From Rhodospirillales bacterium (lineage in GTDB: Bacteria; Pseudomonadota; Alphaproteobacteria; Kiloniellales; JACOMY01): DNA of 64,000 nucleotides. The translations under genes and the position numbers were made by a program. The stretch spans positions 27,484 to 91,483 of the forward strand of contig JACOMY010000006.1 of assembly GCA_014324045.1 (NCBI GenBank), in the 5' to 3' direction. Numbering within the stretch: position 1 is the first letter of the stretch; every line of letters starts with the position of its first letter. Below are positions 55,429-64,000 of this stretch, in pieces. The notes under the pieces were generated by a model that did not search any database, had not been told where the DNA came from, and saw only the letters and a list, made by a program, of their open reading frames with translations.

Positions 55429-57725
55429 GCCACCAAATTGGGTTGCTGAGGCGCTGCGGGCAAGGGCGCCTTGGCCCGGCCACCGGCGGCGGCGCGCAAA
55501 GCGTTGGCAGTCACCGCCAGGGAGGAGCAGGACATAAAGACGGCGGCCAGCAAGGGCGTGATTTCGCCAACCATGGCCAGGGGAACGGCAATCGCGTTGT
55601 AGCCGATGGCAATGACGAAGTTTTGTAGCACCAGACGGCGGGCGCGCCGGGCCACGGCGATGGCTTCTGGTACCGGAGACAGCAGATCGCCCTGTATCAG
55701 CAGGTCGGCGGCGACTTGGCTGGCCTCGCTGGCGGCCGCCGGCGAGAGCGAGACATGGGCCGAGGCCAGAGCCGGAGCGTCGTTCAAACCGTCGCCCGCC
55801 ATGGCGACCCTGCGGCCGGTCCGGGACAAGGACTTCAGACGGGCCGTCTTCTGCGTCGGATCGACGGCGCCGCGCCACTGCCCGATGCCCAGGCTCTTGG
55901 CCGCTTCCTGCACCGTAGCGGGGATGTCGCCGGATAGGATCTCGAGACTGAGCCCCTGTTCACGCAACCACTCGATCGCCGCGCGGGCATCGGGCCGCAG
56001 GCTGTCGCGGAAGCGGAAGCAGACCGGGCGGCCGCCGGGATAGCGCAGCCAGAGTTGGCTCTCGTCGGGGGTCTCCAGCCCTGTCGCCCCGACATGTACG
56101 GCCGAGCCTAGACGCAGCGCACCCTCGGGGGTCTGCGCGATCAGGCCGGCACCGGGATGCTCCGTAACCTCGGCCTGCGGCAGGGCCACTGGCCCTGCAG
56201 CCTGTACCAGGGCGGCGGCCAAAGGATGACGGCTCATCGCTGCGAGGCTGGCGGCAGTCTGCAGATCCGCCGGATCCACGCTTTCGGCGTTGAGCAGCTG
56301 GGGCCGCCCCAGAGTGAGGGTGCCCGTCTTGTCGAACACGACATGATCGATCTCCGCCAGGCGCTCCAGCGCATCGCCGCTCTTCACCAGGATGCCGCCG
56401 CGCAGCAGCCGGCCGACCGCAGCGACCTGCACTGCGGGAACCGCCAGCCCCAGCGCACAGGGACAGGTAACGATCAGCACGGCGACGGCGTTCATCAAGG
56501 CTACCTGCCAGCTGGCTCCCAGGCCGATCCCCAGCGCGAAGGTCCCGAGCGCCAGCAGATGCACCGCCGGCGCATAGATCCGCGCTACCCGGTCGGCCAG
56601 GCGAACATAGCGGGCGCGGCCTTGCTCGGCCGTCTCCACCAGACGCAGAACCTCGGCCAGCAAGGTGCGCTCGCCCGAGGCCGTCACCTCGATCAGCAGG
56701 CTGCCGTCGAGGCTCAGGTTGCCGGCATGGACCTTCGCGTTCGGACCGACGCTCTGCGGCCGGCTCTCCCCGGTCATGGCTGAGACGTCGAGCGAGGCCT
56801 TGCCTTCCACTACCCGCCCGTCAGCCGGCAGACGCTCGCCGGCCACCACCAGAATGCGGTCGCCGGGCCGAAGCGCGGAGGCCGCCCGCCGCTCGCGTCC
56901 GCCGCAGGGCTTCGCCACCAGTGCGGTGTCGACCTTGAGTGACAGCAGATTCTCCGCCGCCGACCGCACCCGCCCGCGCATCGTGCGATCAAGCAAGCGC
57001 CCGATCAGCAGGAAGAAGAGCAGGGTGACCGCCGCATCGAAGTAAGCCTCCTGGCCGCTGCGCATGGTCTCGAAGAGGCTCATGGCCGCCGCCAGCACGA
57101 TGGCCAGCGAGATCGGCACGTCCATGTTGAGGCGCCCGGCGGTCAGCGCCGCCGCCGCTGAGCCGAAGAAGGGCTGCCCAGCATAGGCGACCGCCGGCAA
57201 GGCAATCAAGGCCGAGACCCAATGCAGGAGGTCGCGCGTGGCCACCCCCATGTCGCCCCAGACCCCGCTCCACACCGAGACGGAGAGCAGCATGACATTG
57301 CCGGCGGCAAAGCCGGCGACGGCAAGGCAGCGTAGCAAGAAAGAGCGCGCTTCCGCTTCGCTTTCCTCCGCCCGTCCGGCTTGGAAAGGGGCTAGGCGGT
57401 AGCCCTCTGCCAAGACCGCCTCCAGGAGGATGGGCAGCCCGGTCTCCCGCCCGGCCCAGACCAGCCGCAGGCGGCGCGTGGTGAGATTGACCCGCCCCTC
57501 CAGGAGACCGGGCAGGCCTTGCAGGGCACGCTCGATCTTGGGAACGCAGCCGGCGCACTCCAGGTTCTCGATCACCAGGGTAAGGCGGCGGCGGTCCTCC
57601 GGCAGCGGCTCCACCGCCTGGGCGGCGGCGGCGGCCAGCGCGGCCACCCGATCCTCCAGCGAGGCCGGTGCGGCCGGGCTGCAGCAGGCCACTGGGGGCC
57701 GGTCGCCGGCCGATGCGGCAGGCAT
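55425..57725 (-). CDS. ccoI: Copper-transporting P-type ATPase CcoI (FixI)
   Basis: A 766-residue P1B-type ATPase that exports copper to the periplasm for cbb3 oxidase assembly. The N-terminal metal-binding domain has ECAGCVPKIERAL; eight membrane helices include the ion-path motif CPCALGLAVP; the phosphorylation site is FDKTGTLTLG and the hinge MAGDGLNDAPAL. A Cys pair near the start (VACC) may be an additional metal site. It lies four bases downstream of ccoH and overlaps ccoS. The genes form the standard ccoGHIS maturation block directly behind ccoNOQP. Confidence 0.94.
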   Translation of the reverse strand: MPAASAGDRPPVACCSPAAPASLEDRVAALAAAAAQAVEPLPEDRRRLTLVIENLECAGCVPKIERALQGLPGLLEGRVNLTTRRLRLVWAGRETGLPILLEAVLAEGYRLAPFQAGRAEESEAEARSFLLRCLAVAGFAAGNVMLLSVSVWSGVWGDMGVATRDLLHWVSALIALPAVAYAGQPFFGSAAAALTAGRLNMDVPISLAIVLAAAMSLFETMRSGQEAYFDAAVTLLFFLLIGRLLDRTMRGRVRSAAENLLSLKVDTALVAKPCGGRERRAASALRPGDRILVVAGERLPADGRVVEGKASLDVSAMTGESRPQSVGPNAKVHAGNLSLDGSLLIEVTASGERTLLAEVLRLVETAEQGRARYVRLADRVARIYAPAVHLLALGTFALGIGLGASWQVALMNAVAVLIVTCPCALGLAVPAVQVAAVGRLLRGGILVKSGDALERLAEIDHVVFDKTGTLTLGRPQLLNAESVDPADLQTAASLAAMSRHPLAAALVQAAGPVALPQAEVTEHPGAGLIAQTPEGALRLGSAVHVGATGLETPDESQLWLRYPGGRPVCFRFRDSLRPDARAAIEWLREQGLSLEILSGDIPATVQEAAKSLGIGQWRGAVDPTQKTARLKSLSRTGRRVAMAGDGLNDAPALASAHVSLSPAAASEASQVAADLLIQGDLLSPVPEAIAVARRARRLVLQNFVIAIGYNAIAVPLAMVGEITPLLAAVFMSCSSLAVTANALRAAAGGRAKAPLPAAPQQPNLVA

Positions 57726-57729
57726 GGCG

Positions 57730-58224
57730 CTACCGCACCCGGATCCGCTTGCGGGTCTCGAAGACTACGCCCGCCGGCCCGGTCCCGCCGATCACCAGAT
57801 GCCAGTTACCGCTATACGGCAGATCGAGCGGCGCCTCGTAGCGGCCTGGAAGGGTCTCTACCATCGGCCGGACCTGGTCCGCCTCTTCGTCGGTCGGGCG
57901 CAGGAAATGCGCCTTGAGCGCCAATGCGCGCACCTCCGCTCCCTTGGCGTCCTGCAGTTCCAAGACCACGGTCCGGTCATTCTGGGTCACCCTGCCGCGC
58001 CACCTTAAGGCCTGCTGCGCGGCTGCCGCTTCGAGACGCTGGTTATAGGCCAGACCGTCTTGGTAGGCTGTATCGCTGACCACCCCGGTGAAAGTGTCCA
58101 GCGCCAGCCAGATAAAGATCGCGTTGGCAGCAAACATCGTCCCGAAGAAGCCGAGGAGCCAATAGCGTAGGTGGCGGCCGGTAAAGGGACGGTCTGTGCA
58201 GGGAAGTCCCCCGTCTGCGGGCAT
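57730..58224 (-). CDS. ccoH: cbb3 oxidase maturation protein CcoH (FixH)
   Basis: A 164-residue FixH protein: one N-terminal helix (WLLGFFGTMFAANAIFIWLAL) and the conserved TFTGVVSDTAYQDGLAYNQ before a periplasmic domain with GRYEAPLDLPYSGNWHL. It stabilises early cbb3 assembly intermediates. ATG 58224 was selected because CAGGAGG lies five bases upstream; an upstream in-frame ATG (MSVFQEV) overlaps the end of ccoG. The stop is four bases from ccoI. Confidence 0.9.
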   Translation of the reverse strand: MPADGGLPCTDRPFTGRHLRYWLLGFFGTMFAANAIFIWLALDTFTGVVSDTAYQDGLAYNQRLEAAAAQQALRWRGRVTQNDRTVVLELQDAKGAEVRALALKAHFLRPTDEEADQVRPMVETLPGRYEAPLDLPYSGNWHLVIGGTGPAGVVFETRKRIRVR

Positions 58225-58244
58225 TATAACCTCCTGAAACACGC

Positions 58245-59813
58245 TCATTTCTTGGGGCCCCGGAACACCGTCCCGACCCTGTCGCGCCGGCCGGTCTCGT
58301 CGGTCAGCACCAAGGCGATGTCGGTTAGATCGGAGGTTAGATCGGCCGTCGGCGCGGCGATGAAGATTCGCGCCGCCTGGATGGTGTCGCGCGGCGCCGC
58401 TACCTGCGGCGTCGTGCTGCCGAGGACAGAGACCCTGGCCCTCGGCAGCCCCTCGACCGTGAGGCTGTAGGTATGCGCCAGCTGGCTCTTGTTGATTAGC
58501 TTGAGTGTATAGTTGTTGCGAGTGTCGCCGTTCGACAGGGTCACGAAGAGCGGATTGCGATCGGGCAGGAGGTTCAAGTCGAGACTGGTCCGGCTGGCGA
58601 GTCCGGCCAGCATCAGGCCCGCCACCACCGCGATCGAACCGCCGTAGAGGATGGTCCTGGGCCGAATCGGGCGCAGACGGCGCTTCCCGCCCCGCGCCGC
58701 GGCCTCGACGCCGGGCAGCGTGTCGTAGGCAATCAAGCCGCGCGGCCGGCCCACCTTGTCCATGACCCGATCGCAGGCATCGATACAGAGCGCACACTGG
58801 ATGCACTCCAACTGCATGCCGTCGCGGATGTCGATGCCCATGGGACAGACGGCCACGCATTGATTGCAGTCGATGCAGTCGCCTTTGCTCTTCCGCAGCT
58901 GATTTTTGTGGAGAGGTCCGCGCGGTTCGCCGCGGAAGTCGCGGTAGGTGACCAGCAGGGATTCCTCGTCGAAGAGGGCGGCCTGGATACGCGGCCAGGG
59001 GCACATGTAGGTGCAGACCTGCTCGCGCATGTGACCGCCCAGCCAATAGGTGGTGAAGGTGAGCCCAGCGATGAAAGCGTAGGCCACGATCGGCGCATCG
59101 AAGGCCAGCAGGCCGGCCGTCAAGGTCGGAGCATCGGCGAAATAGAAGACCCAGGCACCGCCGGTCAGCAGGCCGATCGCAACCCAGGCGGCATGCTTCA
59201 GGGTCTTGCGCCAGAGCTTGTCGAAACTCCAAGGCTTCTTATCCAGGCGGATTCGGGCCGCCCGGTCGCCCTCGATCAGGCGTTCCACCTGGATGAAGAG
59301 GTCGGTCCAGACCGTTTGCGGACAGCTGTAGCCGCACCAGACCCGCCCGGCCAGGGCCGTCGCCAGGAACAAGGCCAGGGCGCTTAGAATCAGAAGGCCC
59401 GTCAAGAAGTAGACTTCCTGCGGCCAAATCTCCAACCAAAAGAAGTAGAAGCGCCGTGCCGGCAGATCCAGAAGGACAGCCTGGTCCGGCTGCCCCGGTC
59501 CGCGATCCCAGCGGACCCAGGGCAGCAGATAATAGATCCCCAGGGTGACGGCCAGAACGATCCACTTGATCTTGCGCCAGCGGCCGTGCGCCAGCTTGGG
59601 ATAGATCTTGACCCGCTTACTGTAGAGGCTCCCTCGCTTTTCCTTCTTGTTGACCGCCTCGACCTCGACGGTCTCCACGGGGACGGTCTCCACGGGGACG
59701 GTTTCCATGGGGCGGTCCTGCCGGTAGGCCGGCTCTGGATCTGCAGGACCGGCCTCGGCGGCCGCTTGCGCGGCGGTCACATCCAGAGCGGACCTTTGGG
59801 GCGCCTGGCTCAT
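58245..59813 (-). CDS. ccoG: cbb3 oxidase accessory protein CcoG (FixG/RdxA)
   Basis: A 522-residue membrane iron-sulfur protein that reduces copper for cbb3 assembly. Several helices are spread over the N-terminal half; an early FeS-like CGYSCPQTVWTD and the double 4Fe-4S motif CIDCNQCVAVCP and CIQCALCIDACD lie in the middle, and a C-terminal immunoglobulin-like domain has PDRNPLFVTLSNGDTRNNYT. The N-terminal tail contains a three-fold MET/VETVPVE repeat (METVPVETVPVETVEVE), a small local duplication. It starts 14 bases after ccoP and is followed by ccoH. Confidence 0.94.
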   Translation of the reverse strand: MSQAPQRSALDVTAAQAAAEAGPADPEPAYRQDRPMETVPVETVPVETVEVEAVNKKEKRGSLYSKRVKIYPKLAHGRWRKIKWIVLAVTLGIYYLLPWVRWDRGPGQPDQAVLLDLPARRFYFFWLEIWPQEVYFLTGLLILSALALFLATALAGRVWCGYSCPQTVWTDLFIQVERLIEGDRAARIRLDKKPWSFDKLWRKTLKHAAWVAIGLLTGGAWVFYFADAPTLTAGLLAFDAPIVAYAFIAGLTFTTYWLGGHMREQVCTYMCPWPRIQAALFDEESLLVTYRDFRGEPRGPLHKNQLRKSKGDCIDCNQCVAVCPMGIDIRDGMQLECIQCALCIDACDRVMDKVGRPRGLIAYDTLPGVEAAARGGKRRLRPIRPRTILYGGSIAVVAGLMLAGLASRTSLDLNLLPDRNPLFVTLSNGDTRNNYTLKLINKSQLAHTYSLTVEGLPRARVSVLGSTTPQVAAPRDTIQAARIFIAAPTADLTSDLTDIALVLTDETGRRDRVGTVFRGPKK

Positions 59814-59827
59814 GCGGACGGCGGACT

Positions 59828-60697
59828 CTACTGGCCACCGCCCAGCGCGTGGACGTAGACGGTCAAGAGCTTGATGGTATCGTCGCTCAGACGGCCCTCC
59901 CAGGCAGGCATCATCCCGGCCCGGCCGTAGGTCAAGGTCTCGATGATCTTGGCCTTGCTGCCGCCGTAGAGCCAGATGGCGTCGGTCAGATTGGGCGCCC
60001 CCAGCTCGGTATCGCCGGCACCGCCCTCCCGATGACAGGACACGCAGTTGTTCTCGAAGAGAGGTTTGCCCTTCTCCACCGCCTCCGGATCGCCGGAGCG
60101 GCCGGAGAGCGACAGCACGTACTCCGTCACCGCGTCGATCTCCGCCGGGCTTAGCAGCCCGTCGCGGCCGTAGGCAGCCATGACGTTCTGACGCGACTCC
60201 TCGTGCGCGTTGCGGATACCATAGGTGATGGTGTGGTTGATATCCTCCGGCGTGCCGCCCCAGATCCAGGCGTCGTCATTCAGATTGGGATAGCCGGGGC
60301 TGCCCTGCGCGCCTTGGCCGTGGCAGGGCGAGCAGTTCACGAGGAAGGCGGATTTGCCGCCGGCCTGAACGAAGCCGGCCAGTTCTCGATCCCCGGCGAT
60401 CTGCGCCGGGCTGAGGCTCTGGATCTTATCCAGATAAGGCTTCTGTTCGGCGACGGCCTCCTGCATCGAGGCACTGAGCGCCCCGCGGCTGGACCAGTCG
60501 AGCACACCCTGTGTGAAGCCGCCGAACAGCGGCACCGCCGGCATGAAGATCGCGTAGATCGCCGCCCAGACGATGGTCAGGTAGAAGATAATCGCCCACC
60601 AGCGGGGCAAGGGATTGTTCAACTCCTTGATCCCGTCCCACTCGTGACCGGTGGTCTCCACGCCGCTGATGGCGTCTTTTTCAGGCGTTCCGGCCAT
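59828..60697 (-). CDS. ccoP: cbb3 oxidase diheme cytochrome c subunit CcoP (FixP)
   Basis: A 289-residue subunit that receives electrons from the bc1 complex or a soluble cytochrome c. An N-terminal helix (WWAIIFYLTIVWAAIYAIF) preceded by HEWDGIKELNNPLPRWW anchors two cytochrome c domains with heme sites CSPCH and CVSCH. Axial Met ligands are expected in the QNVMAAYG and GMMPAWEG segments. It follows ccoQ by six bases in the ccoNOQP operon. Confidence 0.95.
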   Translation of the reverse strand: MAGTPEKDAISGVETTGHEWDGIKELNNPLPRWWAIIFYLTIVWAAIYAIFMPAVPLFGGFTQGVLDWSSRGALSASMQEAVAEQKPYLDKIQSLSPAQIAGDRELAGFVQAGGKSAFLVNCSPCHGQGAQGSPGYPNLNDDAWIWGGTPEDINHTITYGIRNAHEESRQNVMAAYGRDGLLSPAEIDAVTEYVLSLSGRSGDPEAVEKGKPLFENNCVSCHREGGAGDTELGAPNLTDAIWLYGGSKAKIIETLTYGRAGMMPAWEGRLSDDTIKLLTVYVHALGGGQ

Positions 60698-60703
60698 CGG
60701 CTT

Positions 60704-60853
60704 CTACTCCTCGTCCAGGGGCATTTTGGCGGCGCGGCGGAATTTGTCGCGGTTGCGTGGCCAGAAGGTGTAGGCAATGACGCTGACAAAGAAGACCATG
60801 AAGAAGATCAGTCCAACGGTCGGCGCGATTGAGGAGAGCTGTTCGTAGGTCAT
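60704..60853 (-). CDS. ccoQ: cbb3 oxidase small subunit CcoQ (FixQ)
   Basis: A 49-residue single-helix protein (LIFFMVFFVSVIAYTFWP) with the characteristic basic C-terminus NRDKFRRAAKMPLDEE. It stabilises the interaction of CcoP with the catalytic core. ATG 60853 follows GGAGG of the upstream gene end and gives the usual length; the frame to 60886 overlaps ccoO. Confidence 0.92.
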   Translation of the reverse strand: MTYEQLSSIAPTVGLIFFMVFFVSVIAYTFWPRNRDKFRRAAKMPLDEE

Positions 60854-60863
60854 GACTGCCTCC

Positions 60864-61592
60864 TCACCGTAGGTTCTCTGCGGCATCGTAGACGCTGAAG
60901 TCGACCAGGGTGCCCAGCATCTGCAGATAGGCGACCAGGGCGTCCATTTCGGTTACTGTCTCAGGATTGCCGTCGAAGTCGGCGACAACCGCTTTGGGGT
61001 AACGCTCCTCGAGGTCGAAGGCGCCGTCGTGAGCGGGATTGCTCTGCGCGATCAGATCGCTGCGGGCGTTCTCGATCATCGCCTCGCTGTAGGGCACCCC
61101 GACGGCGGCATGGGTCGCCATTGCGTCTTGTATGTTGTCGAACTTCAAGCGGTACTCCAGCAGGTGCGGGTAACCGGGCATGATGGATTCCGGCACCACG
61201 GAGCGCGGGTCCGCCAGGTGGGCGACATGCCATTCGTTGGAGTAGCGCCCACCCACCCGGGCCAGGTCCGGCCCGGTCCGTTTGGAGCCCCACTGGAAGG
61301 GGTGGTCGTACATCGACTCCGCCGCCAGCGAGTAGTGGCCATAGCGTTCCACCTCGTCGCGCAGGGGCCGTACCATCTGGCTGTGACAGTTGTAGCAGCC
61401 CTCACGGATGTAGATGTCGCGCCCCTTCAGCTCCAGGGGCGAGTAGGGACGCACGCCCTGCACCTTCTCCACGGTGCTCTCCAGGTAGAACAGCGGCGAG
61501 ATCTCGACCAGGCCGCCGATTGCGACCGTGACCAGAATACCGACCGTCAGGATCAGGGAGTTCTTCTCGAAGACTTCGTGCTTCAGACCCAT
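60864..61592 (-). CDS. ccoO: cbb3 oxidase monoheme cytochrome c subunit CcoO (FixO)
   Basis: A 242-residue subunit with one N-terminal helix ([20 protein letters not shown]) and a cytochrome c domain: heme site [13 protein letters not shown], and the axial Met in [10 protein letters not shown]. The start [12 protein letters not shown] is the family N-terminus, so ATG 61592 is preferred to the longer frame to 61679, which overlaps ccoN. It transfers electrons from CcoP to heme b of CcoN. Confidence 0.95.
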   Translation of the reverse strand: MGLKHEVFEKNSLILTVGILVTVAIGGLVEISPLFYLESTVEKVQGVRPYSPLELKGRDIYIREGCYNCHSQMVRPLRDEVERYGHYSLAAESMYDHPFQWGSKRTGPDLARVGGRYSNEWHVAHLADPRSVVPESIMPGYPHLLEYRLKFDNIQDAMATHAAVGVPYSEAMIENARSDLIAQSNPAHDGAFDLEERYPKAVVADFDGNPETVTEMDALVAYLQMLGTLVDFSVYDAAENLR

Positions 61593-61605
61593 TGTTCCGG
61601 CCCCC

Positions 61606-63285
61606 TTATTCAGCCGGCGCTGCGTCGGTGACAACGCTTGGACGAAGGGCGGGTTCCGCTTCCTTCGCAACGTCGCCACGGACCGTCCGCCAGAGATTGT
61701 AGGCCATTACCACCGCGCCCAGGAGGTACAACAGGCCGCCCACCGCCCGGATGATGTTGAAGGGCTGCTTCACCTCGACCGTCTCGATGAAGGAGTATTC
61801 CAGGAAGCCTTGGGCATCGTAGGCGCGCCACATCAGGCCTTCCATGATGCCCGACACCCACATCGCGGTGATGTAGAGCAGGATGCCGATGGTTGCGATC
61901 CAGAAGTGCCAGTTCACCAGCTTTAGCGAGTAGAGCCGCGTGCGCTCCCACATTACCGGCGTCAGGTAATAGAGCGCGGCGAAGGAGATCATGCCGACCC
62001 AGCCCAAGGCACCGGAATGCACATGGCCGACGGTCCAGTCGGTGTAGTGGCTGAGGGAGTTGACCGCCTTTATCGACATCACCGGGCCTTCGAAGGTGCT
62101 CATGCCATAGAAGGCGATCGCCAGCACGAACATGCGGATCACCGGATCGGTGCGCAGCTTGTCCCAGGCCCCCGACAGAGTCATCAAGCCGTTGATCATG
62201 CCACCCCAGGAGGGCATCCACAGCATGACCGAAAAGACCATGCCCAGGGTCTGCGCCCAATCCGGCAGCGCCGTCCAGTGCAGATGGTGCGGTCCCGCCC
62301 AGATGTAGAGGAAGATCAGCGACCAGAAGTGCACGATGGAGAGGCGATAGCTGTAGACCGGCCGCCCGGCCCGCTTGGGTACGTAGTAGTACATGATCGC
62401 TAGGAAGCCGGCGGTGAGGAAGAAGCCCACCGCGTTGTGACCGTACCACCACTGGGTCAATGCGTCTTGCACGCCGGAAAAAGCCTGCACCGACTTGCTG
62501 CCAAAGAGCGAGATCGGCAGCGCCAGGTTGTTCACGATATGCAGCATCGCGACGGTGACGATGAAGGCCAGGTAGAACCAGTTGGCGACGTAGATATGCG
62601 GTTCCGTGCGCTTCCGCAGCGTGCCCAGGAAGACCAGCAGATAGACCACCCAGACGACGGTCAACCAGAGATCGGCATACCATTCGGGCTCCGCATACTC
62701 CTTGGACTGGGTAACGCCCAGGACATAGCCGGTGGCCGCGATCACGATGAAGAGGTTATAGCCCCAGAACACGAACCAGCCCGCCGGGCCGCCGGCCAAC
62801 CGCGCCTTACAGGTTCGCTGCACCACGTGGAAGGAAGTACACAGCAGCACATTACCGCCGAAAGCGAAGATCACCGCCGAGGTGTGCAGCGGGCGCAGGC
62901 GTCCAAAGGTGGTCCAGGGCAGATCCAGATTGAGTTCCGGGAACACCAGTTGCCAGGCGATGAAGTCCCCGGCGAGGAGGCCCACCACCGCCCACAGCAT
63001 GGAGGCGATGACACCGGCGCGTATCACGCCGTCGTTGTAGGTAACGCCGGGTCCGCGTTCGACCGGCGCAGCTTTTGGCCCGTCGAAGGCTTTGGAGACC
63101 GAAGCGAAGATACCGGCGATCGCCGCCGCCATGAAGAGGTAGCCATGGAACTCCATGACCCCGTCCTTGGCCTTGGCGGCCAAGAATAGGCCCAGGAAAC
63201 CCCCGATCGCCAGGAGCCCGATGAGCCAAGGGTTGCTTTGCGCAGGCCGTTTCGGCCCCGCTTCCACCATTCGATTGTCTGTCAT
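61606..63285 (-). CDS. ccoN: cbb3-type cytochrome c oxidase catalytic subunit CcoN (FixN)
   Basis: A 559-residue, 12-14 helix heme-copper oxidase subunit that reduces oxygen with high affinity. The copper/heme ligands are recognisable in [17 protein letters not shown] (H-N-A and the cross-linked Tyr region), in [16 protein letters not shown] (His pair) and in [13 protein letters not shown]. The first gene of ccoNOQPGHIS, 119 bp downstream of an FNR/FixK box. The operon would support microaerobic respiration; gene order and spacing are canonical for the alphaproteobacteria. Confidence 0.96.
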   Translation of the reverse strand: MTDNRMVEAGPKRPAQSNPWLIGLLAIGGFLGLFLAAKAKDGVMEFHGYLFMAAAIAGIFASVSKAFDGPKAAPVERGPGVTYNDGVIRAGVIASMLWAVVGLLAGDFIAWQLVFPELNLDLPWTTFGRLRPLHTSAVIFAFGGNVLLCTSFHVVQRTCKARLAGGPAGWFVFWGYNLFIVIAATGYVLGVTQSKEYAEPEWYADLWLTVVWVVYLLVFLGTLRKRTEPHIYVANWFYLAFIVTVAMLHIVNNLALPISLFGSKSVQAFSGVQDALTQWWYGHNAVGFFLTAGFLAIMYYYVPKRAGRPVYSYRLSIVHFWSLIFLYIWAGPHHLHWTALPDWAQTLGMVFSVMLWMPSWGGMINGLMTLSGAWDKLRTDPVIRMFVLAIAFYGMSTFEGPVMSIKAVNSLSHYTDWTVGHVHSGALGWVGMISFAALYYLTPVMWERTRLYSLKLVNWHFWIATIGILLYITAMWVSGIMEGLMWRAYDAQGFLEYSFIETVEVKQPFNIIRAVGGLLYLLGAVVMAYNLWRTVRGDVAKEAEPALRPSVVTDAAPAE

Positions 63286-63403
63286 AACCTGCCCAATCCC
63301 CTTGCCATCGGCCTAATGGAGCGGTCGCGCCGGCCAGGGGCAGGAGGCTCTTGGCAGCACGCTAACCTATCGCAGGACTGTAGCGGGCCCCGGGATTGCC
63401 TCA

Positions 63404-63417
63404 TTGACATGGATCAA
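63404..63417. promoter_or_regulatory. FNR/FixK-type box upstream of ccoN
   Basis: TTGACATGGATCAA matches TTGA-N6-TCAA exactly, the site for FNR, Anr and FixK proteins. It lies 119 bp upstream of the ccoN start, a common position for activation of cbb3 operons under low oxygen. Only one box was seen. A sigma-70 -10 hexamer is expected about 30-40 bp closer to ccoN but is not clear by eye. Confidence 0.75.
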
Positions 63418-63615
63418 GGACGGGGATCGAGTTTTCTCCGCGGCCTTGTGCACCGCAGCATTTCCGGGGTGCGAGACCGCCTTGCAGGTGCCGGCGGCAT
63501 GCTTGAACGCTACGCTTGACAGGGCAGGGGCGCGTCGCCATAGTCCCGCATCTTGCGGGTAAGCGCTCTTGTCGCTTGTTGTCCGCGATTGCCCTGGACT
63601 GGGGTGTCTTGGACT

Positions 63616-63691
63616 GGGGCCGTAGCTCAGATGGGAGAGCGCCTCGTTCGCAATGAGGAGGTCAGGGGTTCGATTCCCCTCGGCTCCACCA
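63616..63691 (+). tRNA. tRNA-Ala (anticodon CGC)
   Basis: A complete cloverleaf of 76 bases with encoded CCA: acceptor GGGGCCG pairs with CGGCTCC, the D-arm is TAGCTCAGATGGGAGAGC, the anticodon stem-loop CCTCG-TTCGCAA-TGAGG has anticodon CGC (reads GCG), and the T-arm is AGGGGTTCGATTCCCCT. G3-U70 wobble (third acceptor pair G-T) is present, the identity element of alanine tRNAs, which supports the assignment. Confidence 0.96.
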
Positions 63692-63797
63692 GTCCGCTCA
63701 AGATCGATCTGCTGTCGTCTTGGCGTCGATTCGATCGCAAAGTCCAAATGTAACTTGACCTGTGTCTCGTCGGCACGGGTGGGAGGGGCGGTCGCCG

Positions 63798-64000
63798 TCA
63801 AGCATCTTCAAGGACGCCGGCAACCTCCCGGCAGAGCTTCGGATCCAGGGTCTCGTCGTAAAGCCGCGGCAGGCCTATCATCGCATGTTCGGCGTTATAG
63901 CGCAGCACATCGCGCAGTTCCCTGTCTTCGCGCAGCCTGTCCCAGGCCGTCTTGTAGAACTGCCGGAAGGCCGCGTAGGCGGCCAGGAAGCGTGCCTCCG
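63798..64000 (-). CDS. Unidentified protein, C-terminal part
   Basis: The minus strand is open from the window edge to TGA 63798-63800, about 67 residues including EARFLAAYAAFRQFYKTAW, DVLRYNAEHAMIGLPRLYD and LCREVAGVLEDA. Codon use is normal for this genome (G/C-rich third positions), so this is probably a real gene tail. I do not recognise the family from this fragment. Confidence 0.55.
   Translation of the reverse strand, partial: EARFLAAYAAFRQFYKTAWDRLREDRELRDVLRYNAEHAMIGLPRLYDETLDPKLCREVAGVLEDA

Noticed and set aside
63367..63801. Minus-strand ORF across the tRNA gene containing GNRTPDLLIANEALSHLSYGP-like sequence
   Set aside because: This is the well-known spurious protein produced by translating the antisense strand of tRNA-Ala; the tRNA explains the sequence.

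Overview
The window is GC-rich (roughly two thirds G+C by eye) and reads as chromosomal DNA of an alphaproteobacterium, most like the Rhodospirillales/Kiloniellales group. This rests on the ccoNOQP-ccoGHIS order, the aminotransferase-ftsK-lolA block, several TRAP transporters, an intracellular PHB depolymerase and DUF1127/DUF6166 proteins. The assignment is an inference from gene content, not a sequence search.

Layout. 1-333: the tail of a TRAP large permease. 432-5500: a minus-strand array of secreted ankyrin-repeat genes in three tandem, partly decayed copies, one interrupted by about 750 bp of foreign AT-rich DNA. 5585-15569: a valine catabolism locus (mmsB, a 3-hydroxyisobutyryl-CoA hydrolase and a wrecked isobutyryl-CoA dehydrogenase), split by 6.7-13.1 kb of accessory DNA. 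That DNA carries a HelD-like helicase with an embedded nuclease, an EcoRI-family restriction-modification pair, a MAPEG protein and a tartrate/malate dehydrogenase lacking its start codon. 15.8-20.5 kb: lolA, ftsK and dapC-like housekeeping genes. 20.6-22.4 kb: two pseudogenes (sugar-binding protein, TPP enzyme). 22.5-28.3 kb: a membrane hydroxylase, a PhyH pseudogene behind a complete TRAP operon, a DUF6166 gene and panB. 28.5-34.2 kb: a GntR regulator, phaZ, a GST, a double-DUF1127 protein and an M24 aminopeptidase. 34.6-42.6 kb: a quaternary-amine uptake and oxidation locus (binding protein, ATPase, fused permease, Rieske oxygenase, two SDRs) next to a broken GlxA/AraC regulator. 42.7-55 kb: a GNAT, an M16 protease, thrC, acnA, a sulfotransferase, a vanadium haloperoxidase pseudogene, pgi and ggt. 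55.3-63.4 kb: the complete cbb3 oxidase operon with an upstream FNR/FixK box, followed by tRNA-Ala(CGC) and a partial gene.

Two themes stand out. First, many accessory genes are recently broken: at least six multi-lesion pseudogenes and two genes whose ATG has become ATC or ATA, while the housekeeping genes are intact. This suggests ongoing genome reduction or a niche shift. Second, the ankyrin array and the defence-like island are the candidate unusual systems. A small family of palindromic repeats lies directly downstream of three unrelated genes, always in the same orientation relative to the gene.
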